A stretch of DNA of 37,468 bases from contig NZ_AKJF01000220.1 of NCBI RefSeq assembly GCF_000282475.1, forward strand, positions 1 to 37,468, written 5' to 3'. Made by a program: the position numbers and the translations under genes. Below are positions 9,262-18,026 of this stretch, in pieces. This DNA comes from Pseudomonas sp. GM78 (lineage in GTDB: Bacteria > Pseudomonadota > Gammaproteobacteria > Pseudomonadales > Pseudomonadaceae). The stretch's first letter is position 1, and each line of letters starts with the position of its first letter. A model generated the notes under the pieces. The model worked only from the letters and a program-made list of their open reading frames with translations. It did no database searches and had not been told where the DNA came from.

Positions 9262-9357
9262 GCTTGTATATTTTTTGAGCTGTGATAGTGTCCGGGTACG
9301 CCTCAACCCATCGAGGCTTGTGAAAACCCCGCCTTTTTCTGGCGGGGTTTTGCTTTT
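9262..9357 (+). ncRNA. rnk leader with intrinsic terminator (candidate attenuator)
   Basis: Between the DUF1289 stop and rnk there is a small hairpin, GCCTC (9300-9304) with GAGGC (9313-9317). A strong intrinsic terminator follows: AAAACCCCGCC (9323-9333) with GGCGGGGTTTT (9341-9351) and six more T. A weak promoter-like pair (CTTGTA near 9263, GATAGT at 9284-9289) lies just upstream. So a transcript starting near 9295 would end after about 60 bases, before rnk begins at 9389. Conserved rnk leaders with a premature terminator have been reported for pseudomonads from comparative genomics. The hairpin could instead simply end the cyaY transcript. Confidence 0.55.
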
Positions 9358-9388
9358 TTCGTGCAGAAGAAAGGAGTCTGCCCTGATC

Positions 9389-9799
9389 ATGACCGCACCT
9401 TCCATCACCCTTACCCGTCTGGACGTACAACGTCTGGAGCGCCTGATCGACAGCCTGGACGAAACGCTGCCGGGCGTTATCGCGCTGCAAACCGAACTGG
9501 ATCGCGCCGATACACTGGTCGGCCACGATGAAGTGCCCGCCGATGTCGTGACCATGAACTCCCGCGTGCACTGCCGTGAAGAGGGCAGTGGCAAGGACTA
9601 CCACCTGACGCTGGTGTATCCGAAGGATGCCAACGCCGATGAAGGCAAGATTTCCATTCTGGCGCCAGTCGGCAGCGCGTTGCTGGGCCTGAAAGTCGGC
9701 CAGCACATTGACTGGCCGGCACCGGGCGGCAAGACGTTGAAACTGACCCTGCTTGAAGTCGAATCGCAGCCAGCCAACGGCGGCGACTACAACGTTTGA
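9389..9799 (+). CDS. rnk: Nucleoside diphosphate kinase regulator Rnk
   Basis: The 136-residue protein has the Rnk layout. A short N-terminal coiled coil (about residues 1-45, DVQRLERLIDSLD) is followed by a GreA/GreB-like C-terminal domain (about 50-130) with DVVTMNSRVHC, LVYPKDAN, KISILAPVGSALLGL and IDWPAPGG. Rnk binds RNA polymerase like the Gre factors and was found as a regulator of nucleoside diphosphate kinase and alginate synthesis. The ATG at 9389 was chosen because the protein then has family length; AAGGAG lies about twelve bases before it, slightly far. Its end is seven bases from the convergent cyaA stop. Confidence 0.93.
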   Translation: MTAPSITLTRLDVQRLERLIDSLDETLPGVIALQTELDRADTLVGHDEVPADVVTMNSRVHCREEGSGKDYHLTLVYPKDANADEGKISILAPVGSALLGLKVGQHIDWPAPGGKTLKLTLLEVESQPANGGDYNV

Positions 9800-9806
9800 C
9801 CCCGCC

Positions 9807-12653
9807 TCAGACCTGTTCGAGCGCCTCGTTCAATGCGCGCTCCAGGTCGGTCTTGTAGCGAAGATACAGATTGCTTGACCCCTGACCATCACCGAGCAGG
9901 CCTGAAAGGTCCAGATCGGTGATGTAGCAGCGGTAGCGTTCGGTCTCGCAGCGTTGCTTGACGATTTCCCGGGCGACCACGCTGAACAGCTGGTCGCCAT
10001 GTTCCAGCTCGGAAAACTCCCGCTGATTGCAATACAACGTGACCTGTACCTTGCCCGGCGCGGCTTTGCCGACGATCGCCTGTACGTCATAGAAGGGTTT
10101 GTTGGCCGGGGTTTGCGGCGCCGGTCGGGCATCCACCCGACGCGCCCGGCCTATGCCTGAAGGCAGCAGCTGGTAGTACAGGGTATCCAGGCTGGCAGGC
10201 TGGGCCGTGTCCATCGGCAGCGCGGCGTCGCGCCGGTACTGGATCGATTGCAGGAAACGCTGCAATGGCACCAGCAGGCTGTGCTCGTCATGCCACGGCA
10301 GGCGCTGCTGCCACAGGGCATTGAATTCATCGAGCACGTACAGGTCGGCCTGTGTTTCGTTGACCCGGTAGAACACCTGGATGCAGTTCGGTCGCCCCAT
10401 CGGCAGCAGCAGCGCCAGGTCCTGGTCGTCCAGTGCCATCGGGTCCAGGTGCAATGGACTGTAGCTCGCCCGTTCTTCACCGAGGTAGTTGAGCATTGCC
10501 GGCAGGGTTTCCAGCGCGATGTGCTTGACCTGACCGGGTATCAGCTCCAGCACGTGGTAGTGCTGCTGGACCTGGATCAGGTAGCGGTGATTGAGTTTGC
10601 TCAGCAGCAGGTTCTGTGCGGTGTCGAGGATGTCTTCGACGCGCTGGGCGATGAACTGCGCGCGGTTGTGACAGAAACAACGCACTCTCAACCTGGGTTG
10701 CCGCGGCCCGCCGGGCAGGGCGTTGAGGTAGTCGCGCACGCAATCGAGCAGGGCATGGGGCCCGTCGTAGCGGCTGACCAGCACCTCGTTCCAGCTGTTG
10801 CGCGTGACCTGATCCAGGGTCAGCACCAGGTTTTCCTTTACGCCTGCGTAGCTCAAGGAGTCGGTGCGCCCGGTGGTCATCAGGATGTTCAGGTCGCGGT
10901 GGTGCTTGAGCGGATCGATGCCAACGTTGACCAGGATCAGCACCTCGCTGGGCACGCTGGCGCGCAACAGGGGCTCTTCAGCGACGGTCGGCAGGGGCAG
11001 GGGAATGCTCTGTTGCAGGCTGCCAAGCAGGTTGAACAGCTCGAATTCGCTCAGGTCGCTGCTGCCCGGGTGCAAGGCCAGCCGAGTGCTGCTGTCGATC
11101 ACACCGTTGCGGTGGCACCAGGCCAGCAGCTCGAGCAAATGGCGACTGCGTTTGATCGGGGCGAAATGTTCCCACTCAAGGGCGGTCAGGCTGCCGTTGT
11201 ACAAGCCCCACTGGCTTTGCTCCGGTTCTTTCCTGTTCGGCGCGTACACCAGCGTCAGGGTGTCTTCGGCCAGGTCCGGGGCGATGCCGGGGTTGATGAA
11301 CTCGATCTTGTCCGCCTTGCGTTCGAAGGCCGCATACAGGCGTCGACCCAGCACGCTGAGGTCGCGCTTGTTGATCGGGCTGATGGTTTGTTCGTGGCGG
11401 GCAAACTGGGTCAGGAAGCGATAGCTGAAATTCAGTTCATTGACCAGGGCTCGGCGCTCCGAGATGACCTGGCGGACTTTCCACTGGCTGCGGCTGTCGA
11501 GCAGGGCCAATTGGCGCTGGTCCCATTGCCATTCGCGGGCCAGGCGCTCAAGTAACGCGCGTTGCCAGCCCTGGGTACGTGCGCCGCTGCCGGTGAGTTT
11601 GCGATTGACCTTCAGGTAGAGCGCTCGGCGCACCAGCTCCAACCGCTCCGGTTCGTTGCGGGCGATGAGGTACTCCGCGATGCGCCGATAAACCACGACA
11701 TACGGGTCCAGCTCATCGAGGTCGAGCCGATTGGCGAACACCGCCTGTTTGAAGCGCAGGCTCAGGCATTGGACGCTGGGGTGTTCGCTGGCGTACACCT
11801 CGGTCAGCAGGAGTTTGAGCACCGATTTGTACGGCGACTCGATGCCCTTGAACAGCTGCCAAAGCCCGGCACCAATGAATTCCCCGGGCGGAATGCGGGC
11901 CATGTGGCCCAGGTCCAGGGTTTCATCGGCGCGGATGAAGCGCTTGGACGTCAGTGTGTGGGTGTACTGCTCATAGTTGGCTTCCTCATACACCGGCACC
12001 AGCCACCAGATAAGCGTCCGTCCTGCCAGCCAGATCGCCGTGCGATAAAACTCGTCCAGCAGCAAATAGTGCTGGGTGGTGCCACAGTCTTCCGAACTCA
12101 GCTGGCTGTCGCGCTCACCCCGTACGAAGCGGATCGGGTCGATCAGGAAGAAGTGCGCCTCGGCACCCTGGCTGGCAGCCCAGGCTTCGAGCAGCTGACA
12201 CTTCTTGCGCAGTTCGGCGAGCTCGTTTTCGCTCAGGTCCGGGCTGTGGCAGACCCATACGTCCATATCGCTCTGGTCGGCCTGGGCCAGGGTGCCGAGG
12301 CTGCCCATCAGGAACAGGCCGTGAATCGGCCGGGGTGGATTGCTGCCGTGGCGCGGCCTATAGGAAAAGGAGCGGGTCAGGCGCTGGGCTTCGGCGAGGA
12401 CGCTGGCATCCGGCTCGAAATTCGACAGTCCGGCCGGCGTGCTGCCCGAAACGTAACCTGGCAGCAGCGGATGATTGACGTGGAAGAACAGCGGCAGGAG
12501 GTTCAATACTCCTTGCTGGCGCGTCGATAACCCTTCCATGGCACGCGCCATGCGCCCCTCGTTGAGCTTGAGGAAGCGTGCGCGCAGTTGGCTGAGCACC
12601 TTGCGGTCAATTCCCTCGTCCAGATCGGGGTGGATTTCATGGGTGCGGGTCAT
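9807..12653 (-). CDS. cyaA: Class I adenylate cyclase CyaA
   Basis: The 948-residue cytoplasmic enzyme makes cAMP, which acts through Vfr/Crp. It is a class I (enterobacterial-type) cyclase. The N-terminal catalytic half contains a nucleotidyltransferase-type signature, MGSLGTLAQADQSDMDVWV, with Gly117-Ser118 and the aspartates 129 and 131. The C-terminal half is the long regulatory region typical of the class. Length agrees with pseudomonad CyaA (about 950). The frame is intact throughout. It faces rnk convergently with only seven bases between stops and no obvious terminator there. Confidence 0.96.
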   Translation of the reverse strand: MTRTHEIHPDLDEGIDRKVLSQLRARFLKLNEGRMARAMEGLSTRQQGVLNLLPLFFHVNHPLLPGYVSGSTPAGLSNFEPDASVLAEAQRLTRSFSYRPRHGSNPPRPIHGLFLMGSLGTLAQADQSDMDVWVCHSPDLSENELAELRKKCQLLEAWAASQGAEAHFFLIDPIRFVRGERDSQLSSEDCGTTQHYLLLDEFYRTAIWLAGRTLIWWLVPVYEEANYEQYTHTLTSKRFIRADETLDLGHMARIPPGEFIGAGLWQLFKGIESPYKSVLKLLLTEVYASEHPSVQCLSLRFKQAVFANRLDLDELDPYVVVYRRIAEYLIARNEPERLELVRRALYLKVNRKLTGSGARTQGWQRALLERLAREWQWDQRQLALLDSRSQWKVRQVISERRALVNELNFSYRFLTQFARHEQTISPINKRDLSVLGRRLYAAFERKADKIEFINPGIAPDLAEDTLTLVYAPNRKEPEQSQWGLYNGSLTALEWEHFAPIKRSRHLLELLAWCHRNGVIDSSTRLALHPGSSDLSEFELFNLLGSLQQSIPLPLPTVAEEPLLRASVPSEVLILVNVGIDPLKHHRDLNILMTTGRTDSLSYAGVKENLVLTLDQVTRNSWNEVLVSRYDGPHALLDCVRDYLNALPGGPRQPRLRVRCFCHNRAQFIAQRVEDILDTAQNLLLSKLNHRYLIQVQQHYHVLELIPGQVKHIALETLPAMLNYLGEERASYSPLHLDPMALDDQDLALLLPMGRPNCIQVFYRVNETQADLYVLDEFNALWQQRLPWHDEHSLLVPLQRFLQSIQYRRDAALPMDTAQPASLDTLYYQLLPSGIGRARRVDARPAPQTPANKPFYDVQAIVGKAAPGKVQVTLYCNQREFSELEHGDQLFSVVAREIVKQRCETERYRCYITDLDLSGLLGDGQGSSNLYLRYKTDLERALNEALEQV

Positions 12654-12846
12654 GTCAGCTCAAACCGGCTCGCAGGGCTCGGACGTGGAGGCTCTCGGGG
12701 TGAGGGGCAGTTTAGCGCCTCGGCGCCGGGACTTTTAAGCTGATTCTGTATTTCTGGCGTCAGATTTTTATCGAAGGGCGAAAGCGGATAAAAAGTGCGC
12801 CCGCGGAAATCCTTAATCAGGCCTTCCGAGGGCGATGCAGGGGAAT

Positions 12847-13092
12847 TCAGGCTGTTTCTTCGGCTCTCAGAATGGTGAGCACGGTTTGCACGTTTTGCGC
12901 AGCATCACGACCCAGGCTGGTCAGATAGCCGCCATCGGGCTGGTCGATCAGTTCTTTTTCATGCAGGCGTTTGGCAGCGGCAATGTGTTTCGGGGCAGCG
13001 GTCTGATGAATTTTCAAACCTTCCTGGGAACTGTCCAGGTTGAAGAGTGCGAGGACTTCCAGTTCGGCAACCAACTCAGGGGTAAGCGACAT
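12847..13092 (-). CDS. TIGR02647 family protein
   Basis: The 81-residue product matches the small gammaproteobacterial family TIGR02647 in length and sequence (starts MSLTPELVAELEVL, includes AKRLHEKELIDQPDGGYLTSLGR). The helix-turn-wing look of the central part (about residues 20-65) resembles a winged-helix fold, so nucleic-acid or protein binding is possible, but this is inference. GGAG precedes the ATG. It lies upstream of cyaA in the same direction with a 193-base gap. No function is known. Confidence 0.82.
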   Translation of the reverse strand: MSLTPELVAELEVLALFNLDSSQEGLKIHQTAAPKHIAAAKRLHEKELIDQPDGGYLTSLGRDAAQNVQTVLTILRAEETA

Positions 13093-13177
13093 AAGGACTC
13101 CAGACTTTCTAGGAATTGGGCGACAGCGCTCCTAAGGTGATCTCACTCGCGCAGCATGTCCAGTGCTCGTACCAGGG

Positions 13178-13462
13178 TTATTGCTTTTCCGGCGGCAACT
13201 CGGGCAGTGCCCGCAGCGCGGCTTCGTACCATTCGGTATTGAACGCGCGGTCTTCGTCGAGCATCGTGTCGATTTCTATGGCCAAAACGTGGGCCATCAG
13301 GTTGAGGATGTCCTCGCGCTCGTAACCCACCAGCGTCAGCTTGTTGAAGGTGGCTTTGGCGGCCGGCGGATTGTCGCTTTCGATCTGGTTCTCGATGGCT
13401 TCGGTCAGCGTGGTTTCGGCGAATTCTTCTTCGTCGTTGTCGATATCGGTTGGCTCGCTCAT
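13178..13462 (-). CDS. Conserved small acidic protein of unknown function
   Basis: The 94-residue product is acidic (MSEPTDIDNDEEEFAETT at the start). It has a helical middle (about residues 30-65, NPPAAKATFNKLTLVGYEREDILNL) and ends LPELPPEKQ. I recognise it only as a conserved Pseudomonas hypothetical protein found in this neighbourhood. A good ribosome site (GAGGAG) precedes the ATG, which supports a real gene. No signal peptide, membrane span or metal motif is seen. It is divergent from the glutathione S-transferase gene. Confidence 0.72.
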   Translation of the reverse strand: MSEPTDIDNDEEEFAETTLTEAIENQIESDNPPAAKATFNKLTLVGYEREDILNLMAHVLAIEIDTMLDEDRAFNTEWYEAALRALPELPPEKQ

Positions 13463-13587
13463 GGCAGGCTCCTCTGGGAAAGGTTGTCAGTTTAACTGCA
13501 TTCAGCGGCGTGATGCTGCTGGCAAGAATGCCCGGAGCATTCTATAAACAGGCACTGCCCACCCCCGCACGGCCTGGAGGCTATGTG

Positions 13588-14247
13588 ATGCTCAAGCTTT
13601 ATGGTTTTTCCGTCAGCAACTACTACAACATGGTCAAGCTGGCGCTGCTGGAGAAAGGACTGCCGTTCGAAGAAGTGCCGTTTTATGCCGGTCAGACCCC
13701 CGAGGCGCTGGCCATCAGCCCCCGTGGCAAAGTCCCGGTGTTGCAGACAGGGCGGGGCTTCATCAACGAAACCAGTGTGATTCTCGAGTACATCGAGCAA
13801 AGTCAGAAAGGCACGCCGCTGCTGCCGAGCGACCCGTTCGAGCGGGCGCAGGTGCTGGCGCTGGCCAAGGAAATCGAGCTGTATATCGAGCTGCCGGCGC
13901 GTGCCTCTTATCCAGAAGCGTTTTTTGGCATGACGCTACCGGAAGCGATCAAGGAAAAAACCAAGGCCGAACTATTGCAGGGTATTGCGGCGCTAGGCCG
14001 GCACGGAAAATTCAGCCCCTACGTGGCAGGCGAAAGCCTGAGCGTGGCGGATCTGTATTTCCTGTACAGCGTGCCGCTGGCGTGCGGTGTGGCGAAGAAG
14101 CTGTTCGATATCGATCTGTTGGCTGAGCTGCCGGCAGCCAAGGCGCTGCTGGAGATCCTGGGCGATAACCCGAATGTTCAGCGGGTTGCGGCGGACAAGG
14201 AGGCGGCGATGCCAGCGTTCATGGCGATGGTCGCGTCCAAGAAGTAG
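13588..14247 (+). CDS. Glutathione S-transferase family protein
   Basis: The 219-residue product has the two-domain GST form. An N-terminal thioredoxin-like domain (about residues 1-78) carries LYGFSVSNYYNMVKLALLEKG, the cis-proline block GKVPVLQ and the glutathione-binding INETSVILEYIE. An all-helical domain follows with ESLSVADLYFLY, the usual N-capping box. The likely active residue near position 8-10 is serine; substrate is unknown. The start at 13588 is supported by GGAGG seven bases upstream; the longer open frame before it has no such support. Confidence 0.92.
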   Translation: MLKLYGFSVSNYYNMVKLALLEKGLPFEEVPFYAGQTPEALAISPRGKVPVLQTGRGFINETSVILEYIEQSQKGTPLLPSDPFERAQVLALAKEIELYIELPARASYPEAFFGMTLPEAIKEKTKAELLQGIAALGRHGKFSPYVAGESLSVADLYFLYSVPLACGVAKKLFDIDLLAELPAAKALLEILGDNPNVQRVAADKEAAMPAFMAMVASKK

Positions 14248-14272
14248 ATTGGTCGTGTTCTGAAGTCAGTCA

Positions 14273-14347
14273 TCGCGAGCAGGCTCGCTCCCACATTGGA
14301 TTTGATGTGCGAACACCATCCAATGTAGGAGCGAGGCTTGCCTGCGA
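14273..14347. repeat. REPIN with diverged arms
   Basis: Arms at 14273-14300 and 14319-14347 are imperfect inverse copies. The left arm has the gcgagcaggctcgctccc core and the right arm a mixed gcgaggcttgcctgcga core. They are separated by only 18 bases. The right arm ends five bases from the argH stop, between the convergent GST and argH genes. Confidence 0.8.
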
Positions 14348-14352
14348 AGCTT

Positions 14353-15747
14353 TTAGCGGCTGGCGAGCAATGCCTGACCGCGAGCCACGGCTGCCTTCAC
14401 CTGCGCCGGCGCGGTGCCGCCGATGTGGTTACGGGCATTGACCGAGCCTTCCAGGGTCAGCACGGCAAACACGTCCTGATCGATCTGGTCGCTGAACTTG
14501 CGCAGTTCTTCCAGACTCATTTCCGCCAGGTCCTTGCCGCTTTCCACGCCATATTTCACGGCATGGCCAACGATTTCATGGCAGTCGCGGAAGGGCAGGC
14601 CGCGGCGTACCAGGTAGTCGGCCAGGTCAGTGGCGGTGGAGAAGCCGCGCAGGGCTGCTTCACGCATCATCGCGTGCTTGGGCTTGATCGCCGGGATCAT
14701 GTCGGCAAAGGCGCGCAGCGAGTCGCGCAGGGTGTCGGCGGCGTCGAACAGCGGTTCCTTGTCTTCCTGGTTGTCCTTGTTGTAGGCCAGGGGCTGGCCT
14801 TTCATCAGGGTCAGCAGGCCCATCAGCGCGCCGAATACACGACCGGTCTTGCCACGCACCAGCTCCGGGACGTCCGGGTTTTTCTTTTGCGGCATGATCG
14901 AGCTGCCTGTGCAGAAACGGTCCGGCAGATCGATGAACTGGAACTGCGCGCTGGTCCACAGCACCAGCTCTTCAGAGAAGCGCGACAAGTGCATCATCGC
15001 GATGCTGGCTGCCGAGCAGAACTCGATGGCGAAGTCGCGATCGGAGACGTTGTCCAGCGAGTTGCCGCCCACGGCATCGAAGCCCAGCAACTGGGCGGTG
15101 TATTCGCGGTCGATCGGGTAGGTAGTGCCAGCCAGCGCAGCACTGCCCAGTGGCATGCGGTTGGTGCGCTTGCGGCAGTCGACTAGGCGCTCGTAGTCGC
15201 GGCTGAGCATTTCGAACCAGGCCAGCATGTGGTGCCCGAAGGTCACCGGCTGTGCCGTCTGCAGGTGGGTGAAGCCCGGCATGATGCTGCCCGCTTCGCG
15301 CTCGGCCTGCTCCAGCAGGCCTTTTTGCAGGCGGGTGATTTCGCCCAGGATCAGGTCGATTTCGTCACGCAGCCACAGGCGGATGTCGGTGGCGACCTGG
15401 TCGTTACGGCTGCGGCCGGTGTGCAGTTTCTTACCGGTCACGCCAATGCGGTCGGTCAGGCGCGCCTCGATGTTCATGTGCACGTCTTCGAGGTCGACGC
15501 GCCAGTCGAACTGACCGGCCTCGATTTCACCCTGGATGGTCTTCAGGCCATCGGTGATGCTGTCGCGCTCGGCATCGGTCAGCACGCCGACCTTGGCCAG
15601 CATGGTGGCGTGGGCGATCGAGCCCATGATGTCGTGGCGATACAGGCGCTGGTCGAAGGTGACGGAGGCGGTGAAGCGGGCGACGAAGGCGTCGACGGGT
15701 TCACTGAAGCGGCCGCCCCAGGACTGATTGGTCTTGTCAGTGCTCAT
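14353..15747 (-). CDS. argH: Argininosuccinate lyase
   Basis: The 464-residue enzyme cleaves argininosuccinate to arginine and fumarate, the last step of arginine synthesis. It belongs to the fumarase/aspartase superfamily. The signature [11 protein letters not shown] (about residues 276-286) carries the catalytic serine loop, and [13 protein letters not shown] and [10 protein letters not shown] are the other two conserved blocks. The start [14 protein letters not shown] was chosen because it gives the normal length; the upstream in-frame extension has no homology I recognise. It is divergent from algR across a 451-base gap. Confidence 0.97.
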   Translation of the reverse strand: MSTDKTNQSWGGRFSEPVDAFVARFTASVTFDQRLYRHDIMGSIAHATMLAKVGVLTDAERDSITDGLKTIQGEIEAGQFDWRVDLEDVHMNIEARLTDRIGVTGKKLHTGRSRNDQVATDIRLWLRDEIDLILGEITRLQKGLLEQAEREAGSIMPGFTHLQTAQPVTFGHHMLAWFEMLSRDYERLVDCRKRTNRMPLGSAALAGTTYPIDREYTAQLLGFDAVGGNSLDNVSDRDFAIEFCSAASIAMMHLSRFSEELVLWTSAQFQFIDLPDRFCTGSSIMPQKKNPDVPELVRGKTGRVFGALMGLLTLMKGQPLAYNKDNQEDKEPLFDAADTLRDSLRAFADMIPAIKPKHAMMREAALRGFSTATDLADYLVRRGLPFRDCHEIVGHAVKYGVESGKDLAEMSLEELRKFSDQIDQDVFAVLTLEGSVNARNHIGGTAPAQVKAAVARGQALLASR

Positions 15748-16198
15748 GAATTCGCTCGTATCGGCTGTAGAAGGATGGCGTTGAAAGCTGCCGCGGATAA
15801 TAACAGGGTTGCCAATCCTGTCGCTGGCACTGGTCGACTGGTTTTCATTGCTCGGGGTGTCTGAGTCGGTGTGCGAACAATTTGCACAACGATATTTTTC
15901 AATTGAGCAATATCGTTCCGGCAACCGTCTACAGTTGGACAGTAGGATCAGCGCACTTCTCGGTGCGAAAGAGGACTATAAGAAGAGGGGTGTTCATATT
16001 GCGTATCAACAATCCCTGTGGCGATGTGTCGCCAATGCGGGCCTGGGCCGCTAATCGCCCGGCAGATGAAAATTTAGCTGCCCGACCAGCGGCACTTTTT
16101 GACGCTCGCGCTAGTCTTAGCGTGGATCGCGGTGACGGACGTCACTTCACCTGTCTACGCTATCCTTGTGCGAGACTCACGCAGGAATCCAGCGCAAT
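15748..16198. other. argH / algR intergenic region, no kinase gene
   Basis: This 451-base gap carries no gene I can support. Two overlapping plus-strand ORFs of 81 and 106 codons exist but lack any recognisable motif. In P. aeruginosa the sensor gene algZ (fimS), about 1 kb long, sits just upstream of algR; the space here is far too small for it. A 9-base inverted repeat is present at 15888-15917. The region must hold the divergent promoters for argH and algR. Confidence 0.6.
15888..15917. promoter_or_regulatory. 9-base inverted repeat, candidate operator
   Basis: AACGATATT (15888-15896) and AATATCGTT (15909-15917) are exact inverses with a 12-base spacer. The spacing suits a dimeric regulator bound on one face of the helix. 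The block is AT-rich compared with its surroundings. It lacks a T tract, so a terminator is unlikely. The binding protein is unknown. Confidence 0.35.
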
Positions 16199-16945
16199 AT
16201 GAATGTCCTGATCGTTGATGACGACCCCCAAGCCCGCGAGCGCCTGAGCCGAATGGTTGGCGAGCTCGAGGGATACAGTGTCCTGGAGCCCAGCGCCACG
16301 AACGGCGATGAAGCGTTGGCACTGATCGACAGCCACAAGCCGGATATCGTGCTGCTCGATATCCGCATGCCAGGCCTCGATGGCCTGCAAGTGGCCGCGC
16401 GATTGTGCGAACGTGAAACCCCGCCTGCCGTGGTGTTTTGCACGGGGCCCGATGAATTTGCCGTGGAAGCCTTACAGGCTAGCGCCGTAGGCTATCTGGT
16501 GAAACCTGTGCGAACTGAACAATTACATGACTCGTTGAAAAAAGCCGAACGGCCCAATCGTGGCCAGCTCGCCGCCCTGACTCGCCCTGCCGCCGAAAGT
16601 GGCAACGGCCCGCGCAGCCATATCAGTGCCCGTACCCGCAAGGGGATCGAGCTGATTCCGCTGGATCAGGTGGTCTATTTTATCGCCGACCACAAGTACG
16701 TGACCTTGCGTCACGAAAGCGGCGAGGTGCTGCTGGATGAGCCGCTCAAAGCCCTTGAAGATGAATTCGGCGACCGTTTCGTGCGCATCCACCGCAACGC
16801 ACTGGTCGCTCGCGAGCGCATCGAACGCTTGCAACGAACACCGCTGGGGCATTTCCAGCTGTTCCTCAAGGGCCTGAATGGCGATGCATTGATCGTCAGC
16901 CGACGTCATGTGGCTGGCGTGCGGAAAATGATGCAACAGCTTTGA
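16199..16945 (+). CDS. algR: LytTR-type response regulator AlgR
   Basis: The 248-residue regulator has the same length as P. aeruginosa AlgR. An N-terminal receiver domain (residues 1-120) has the acidic pocket DDD at 7-9, phosphorylated Asp54 in VLLDIRMPG, and the switch lysine in YLVKPVR. A linker leads to a LytTR DNA-binding domain (about 140-248) with ISARTRKGIELI, HKYVTLRHESGEVLLDEPLK and FVRIHRNALV. AlgR controls alginate, twitching and virulence genes in P. aeruginosa. The cognate kinase gene is not adjacent here. hemC follows 139 bases downstream, as in P. aeruginosa. Confidence 0.95.
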   Translation: MNVLIVDDDPQARERLSRMVGELEGYSVLEPSATNGDEALALIDSHKPDIVLLDIRMPGLDGLQVAARLCERETPPAVVFCTGPDEFAVEALQASAVGYLVKPVRTEQLHDSLKKAERPNRGQLAALTRPAAESGNGPRSHISARTRKGIELIPLDQVVYFIADHKYVTLRHESGEVLLDEPLKALEDEFGDRFVRIHRNALVARERIERLQRTPLGHFQLFLKGLNGDALIVSRRHVAGVRKMMQQL

Positions 16946-17084
16946 TTCGCGGGCTGCAAGGCGGACTTCACACCCGATTGCCGGATATCCGGGGCCAGGG
17001 AGGCCGAGTAGTTTCTGATACAAGTCAAAGTGGATTTGGCTGAGCTGTTATTATCCGTCGTATCTATTCAGTACGGATTGATCC

Positions 17085-18026
17085 ATGTCCTCTCGCCAGA
17101 TCCGCATCGCCACCCGCAAAAGCGCTCTTGCCCTGTGGCAGGCCGAATACGTCAAAGCCCGTCTGGAACAGGCCCATCCGGGTCTGCTCGTCACCTTGGT
17201 GCCCATGGTCAGTCGCGGCGACAAGCTGCTCGACTCACCCCTGTCGAAAATCGGCGGCAAGGGCCTGTTCGTCAAGGAACTGGAAACCGCGCTGTTGGAA
17301 AACGAAGCCGACATCGCCGTGCACTCCATGAAAGACGTGCCAATGGACTTCCCTGAAGGCCTCGGCCTGTTCTGTATCTGCGAGCGCGAAGACCCGCGCG
17401 ACGCATTTGTCTCCAATACCTACGCCAGCCTTGAAGCGTTGCCGCCTGGCAGCATTGTCGGCACGTCGAGCCTGCGCCGCCAGGCCCAGTTGCTGAACCG
17501 TCGTCCGGACCTGGAAATCCGCTTCCTGCGCGGCAACGTCAACACGCGCCTGGCCAAGCTCGACGCCGGCGAATACGACGCCATCATCCTCGCGTCCGCC
17601 GGCTTGATCCGGTTGGGGTTTGAAGATCGCATCACCTCGGCCATCAGCGTCGACGACAGCCTGCCGGCCGGTGGCCAGGGCGCAGTGGGTATCGAATGCC
17701 GCACCGCCGACAGCGAAATTCACGCACTGCTCGCACCGCTGCATCACCAGGATACGGCGACCCGCGTGAGCGCCGAACGCGCACTCAATAAACACCTCAA
17801 TGGCGGCTGCCAGGTGCCGATCGCCTGCTACGCCGTGCTTGAGGGCGAGCAGGTCTGGTTACGTGGCCTGGTGGGTGATCCGAGTGGCGGCCTGCTGCTC
17901 AGCGCCCAGGCCCGAGCGCCGCGTGGCGATGCCGAGGCTCTGGGGGTGCAAGTGGCCGAAGACCTTTTGAGCCAGGGCGCCGCCGATATTCTCAAAGCGG
18001 TCTACGGCGAGGCAGGTCACGAGTGA
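17085..18026 (+). CDS. hemC: Porphobilinogen deaminase (hydroxymethylbilane synthase)
   Basis: The 313-residue enzyme joins four porphobilinogen units into hydroxymethylbilane. The dipyrromethane cofactor cysteine is Cys242 in [12 protein letters not shown], the same number as in E. coli. Other blocks are [14 protein letters not shown] at the N-terminus, the HSMKDVP loop with the catalytic aspartate, and [11 protein letters not shown] with the substrate-binding arginines. The stop overlaps the GTG start of hemD. It begins the hemCDXY cluster. Confidence 0.97.
   Translation: MSSRQIRIATRKSALALWQAEYVKARLEQAHPGLLVTLVPMVSRGDKLLDSPLSKIGGKGLFVKELETALLENEADIAVHSMKDVPMDFPEGLGLFCICEREDPRDAFVSNTYASLEALPPGSIVGTSSLRRQAQLLNRRPDLEIRFLRGNVNTRLAKLDAGEYDAIILASAGLIRLGFEDRITSAISVDDSLPAGGQGAVGIECRTADSEIHALLAPLHHQDTATRVSAERALNKHLNGGCQVPIACYAVLEGEQVWLRGLVGDPSGGLLLSAQARAPRGDAEALGVQVAEDLLSQGAADILKAVYGEAGHE

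Noticed and set aside
15809-16202. 81- and 106-codon plus-strand ORFs before algR
   Set aside because: They overlap in different frames, have no ribosome site or homology I recognise, and do not resemble the end of AlgZ.
16981-16992. CCGGATATCCGG palindrome after algR
   Set aside because: A 12-base palindrome without T tract or nearby partner; likely chance in GC-rich DNA.
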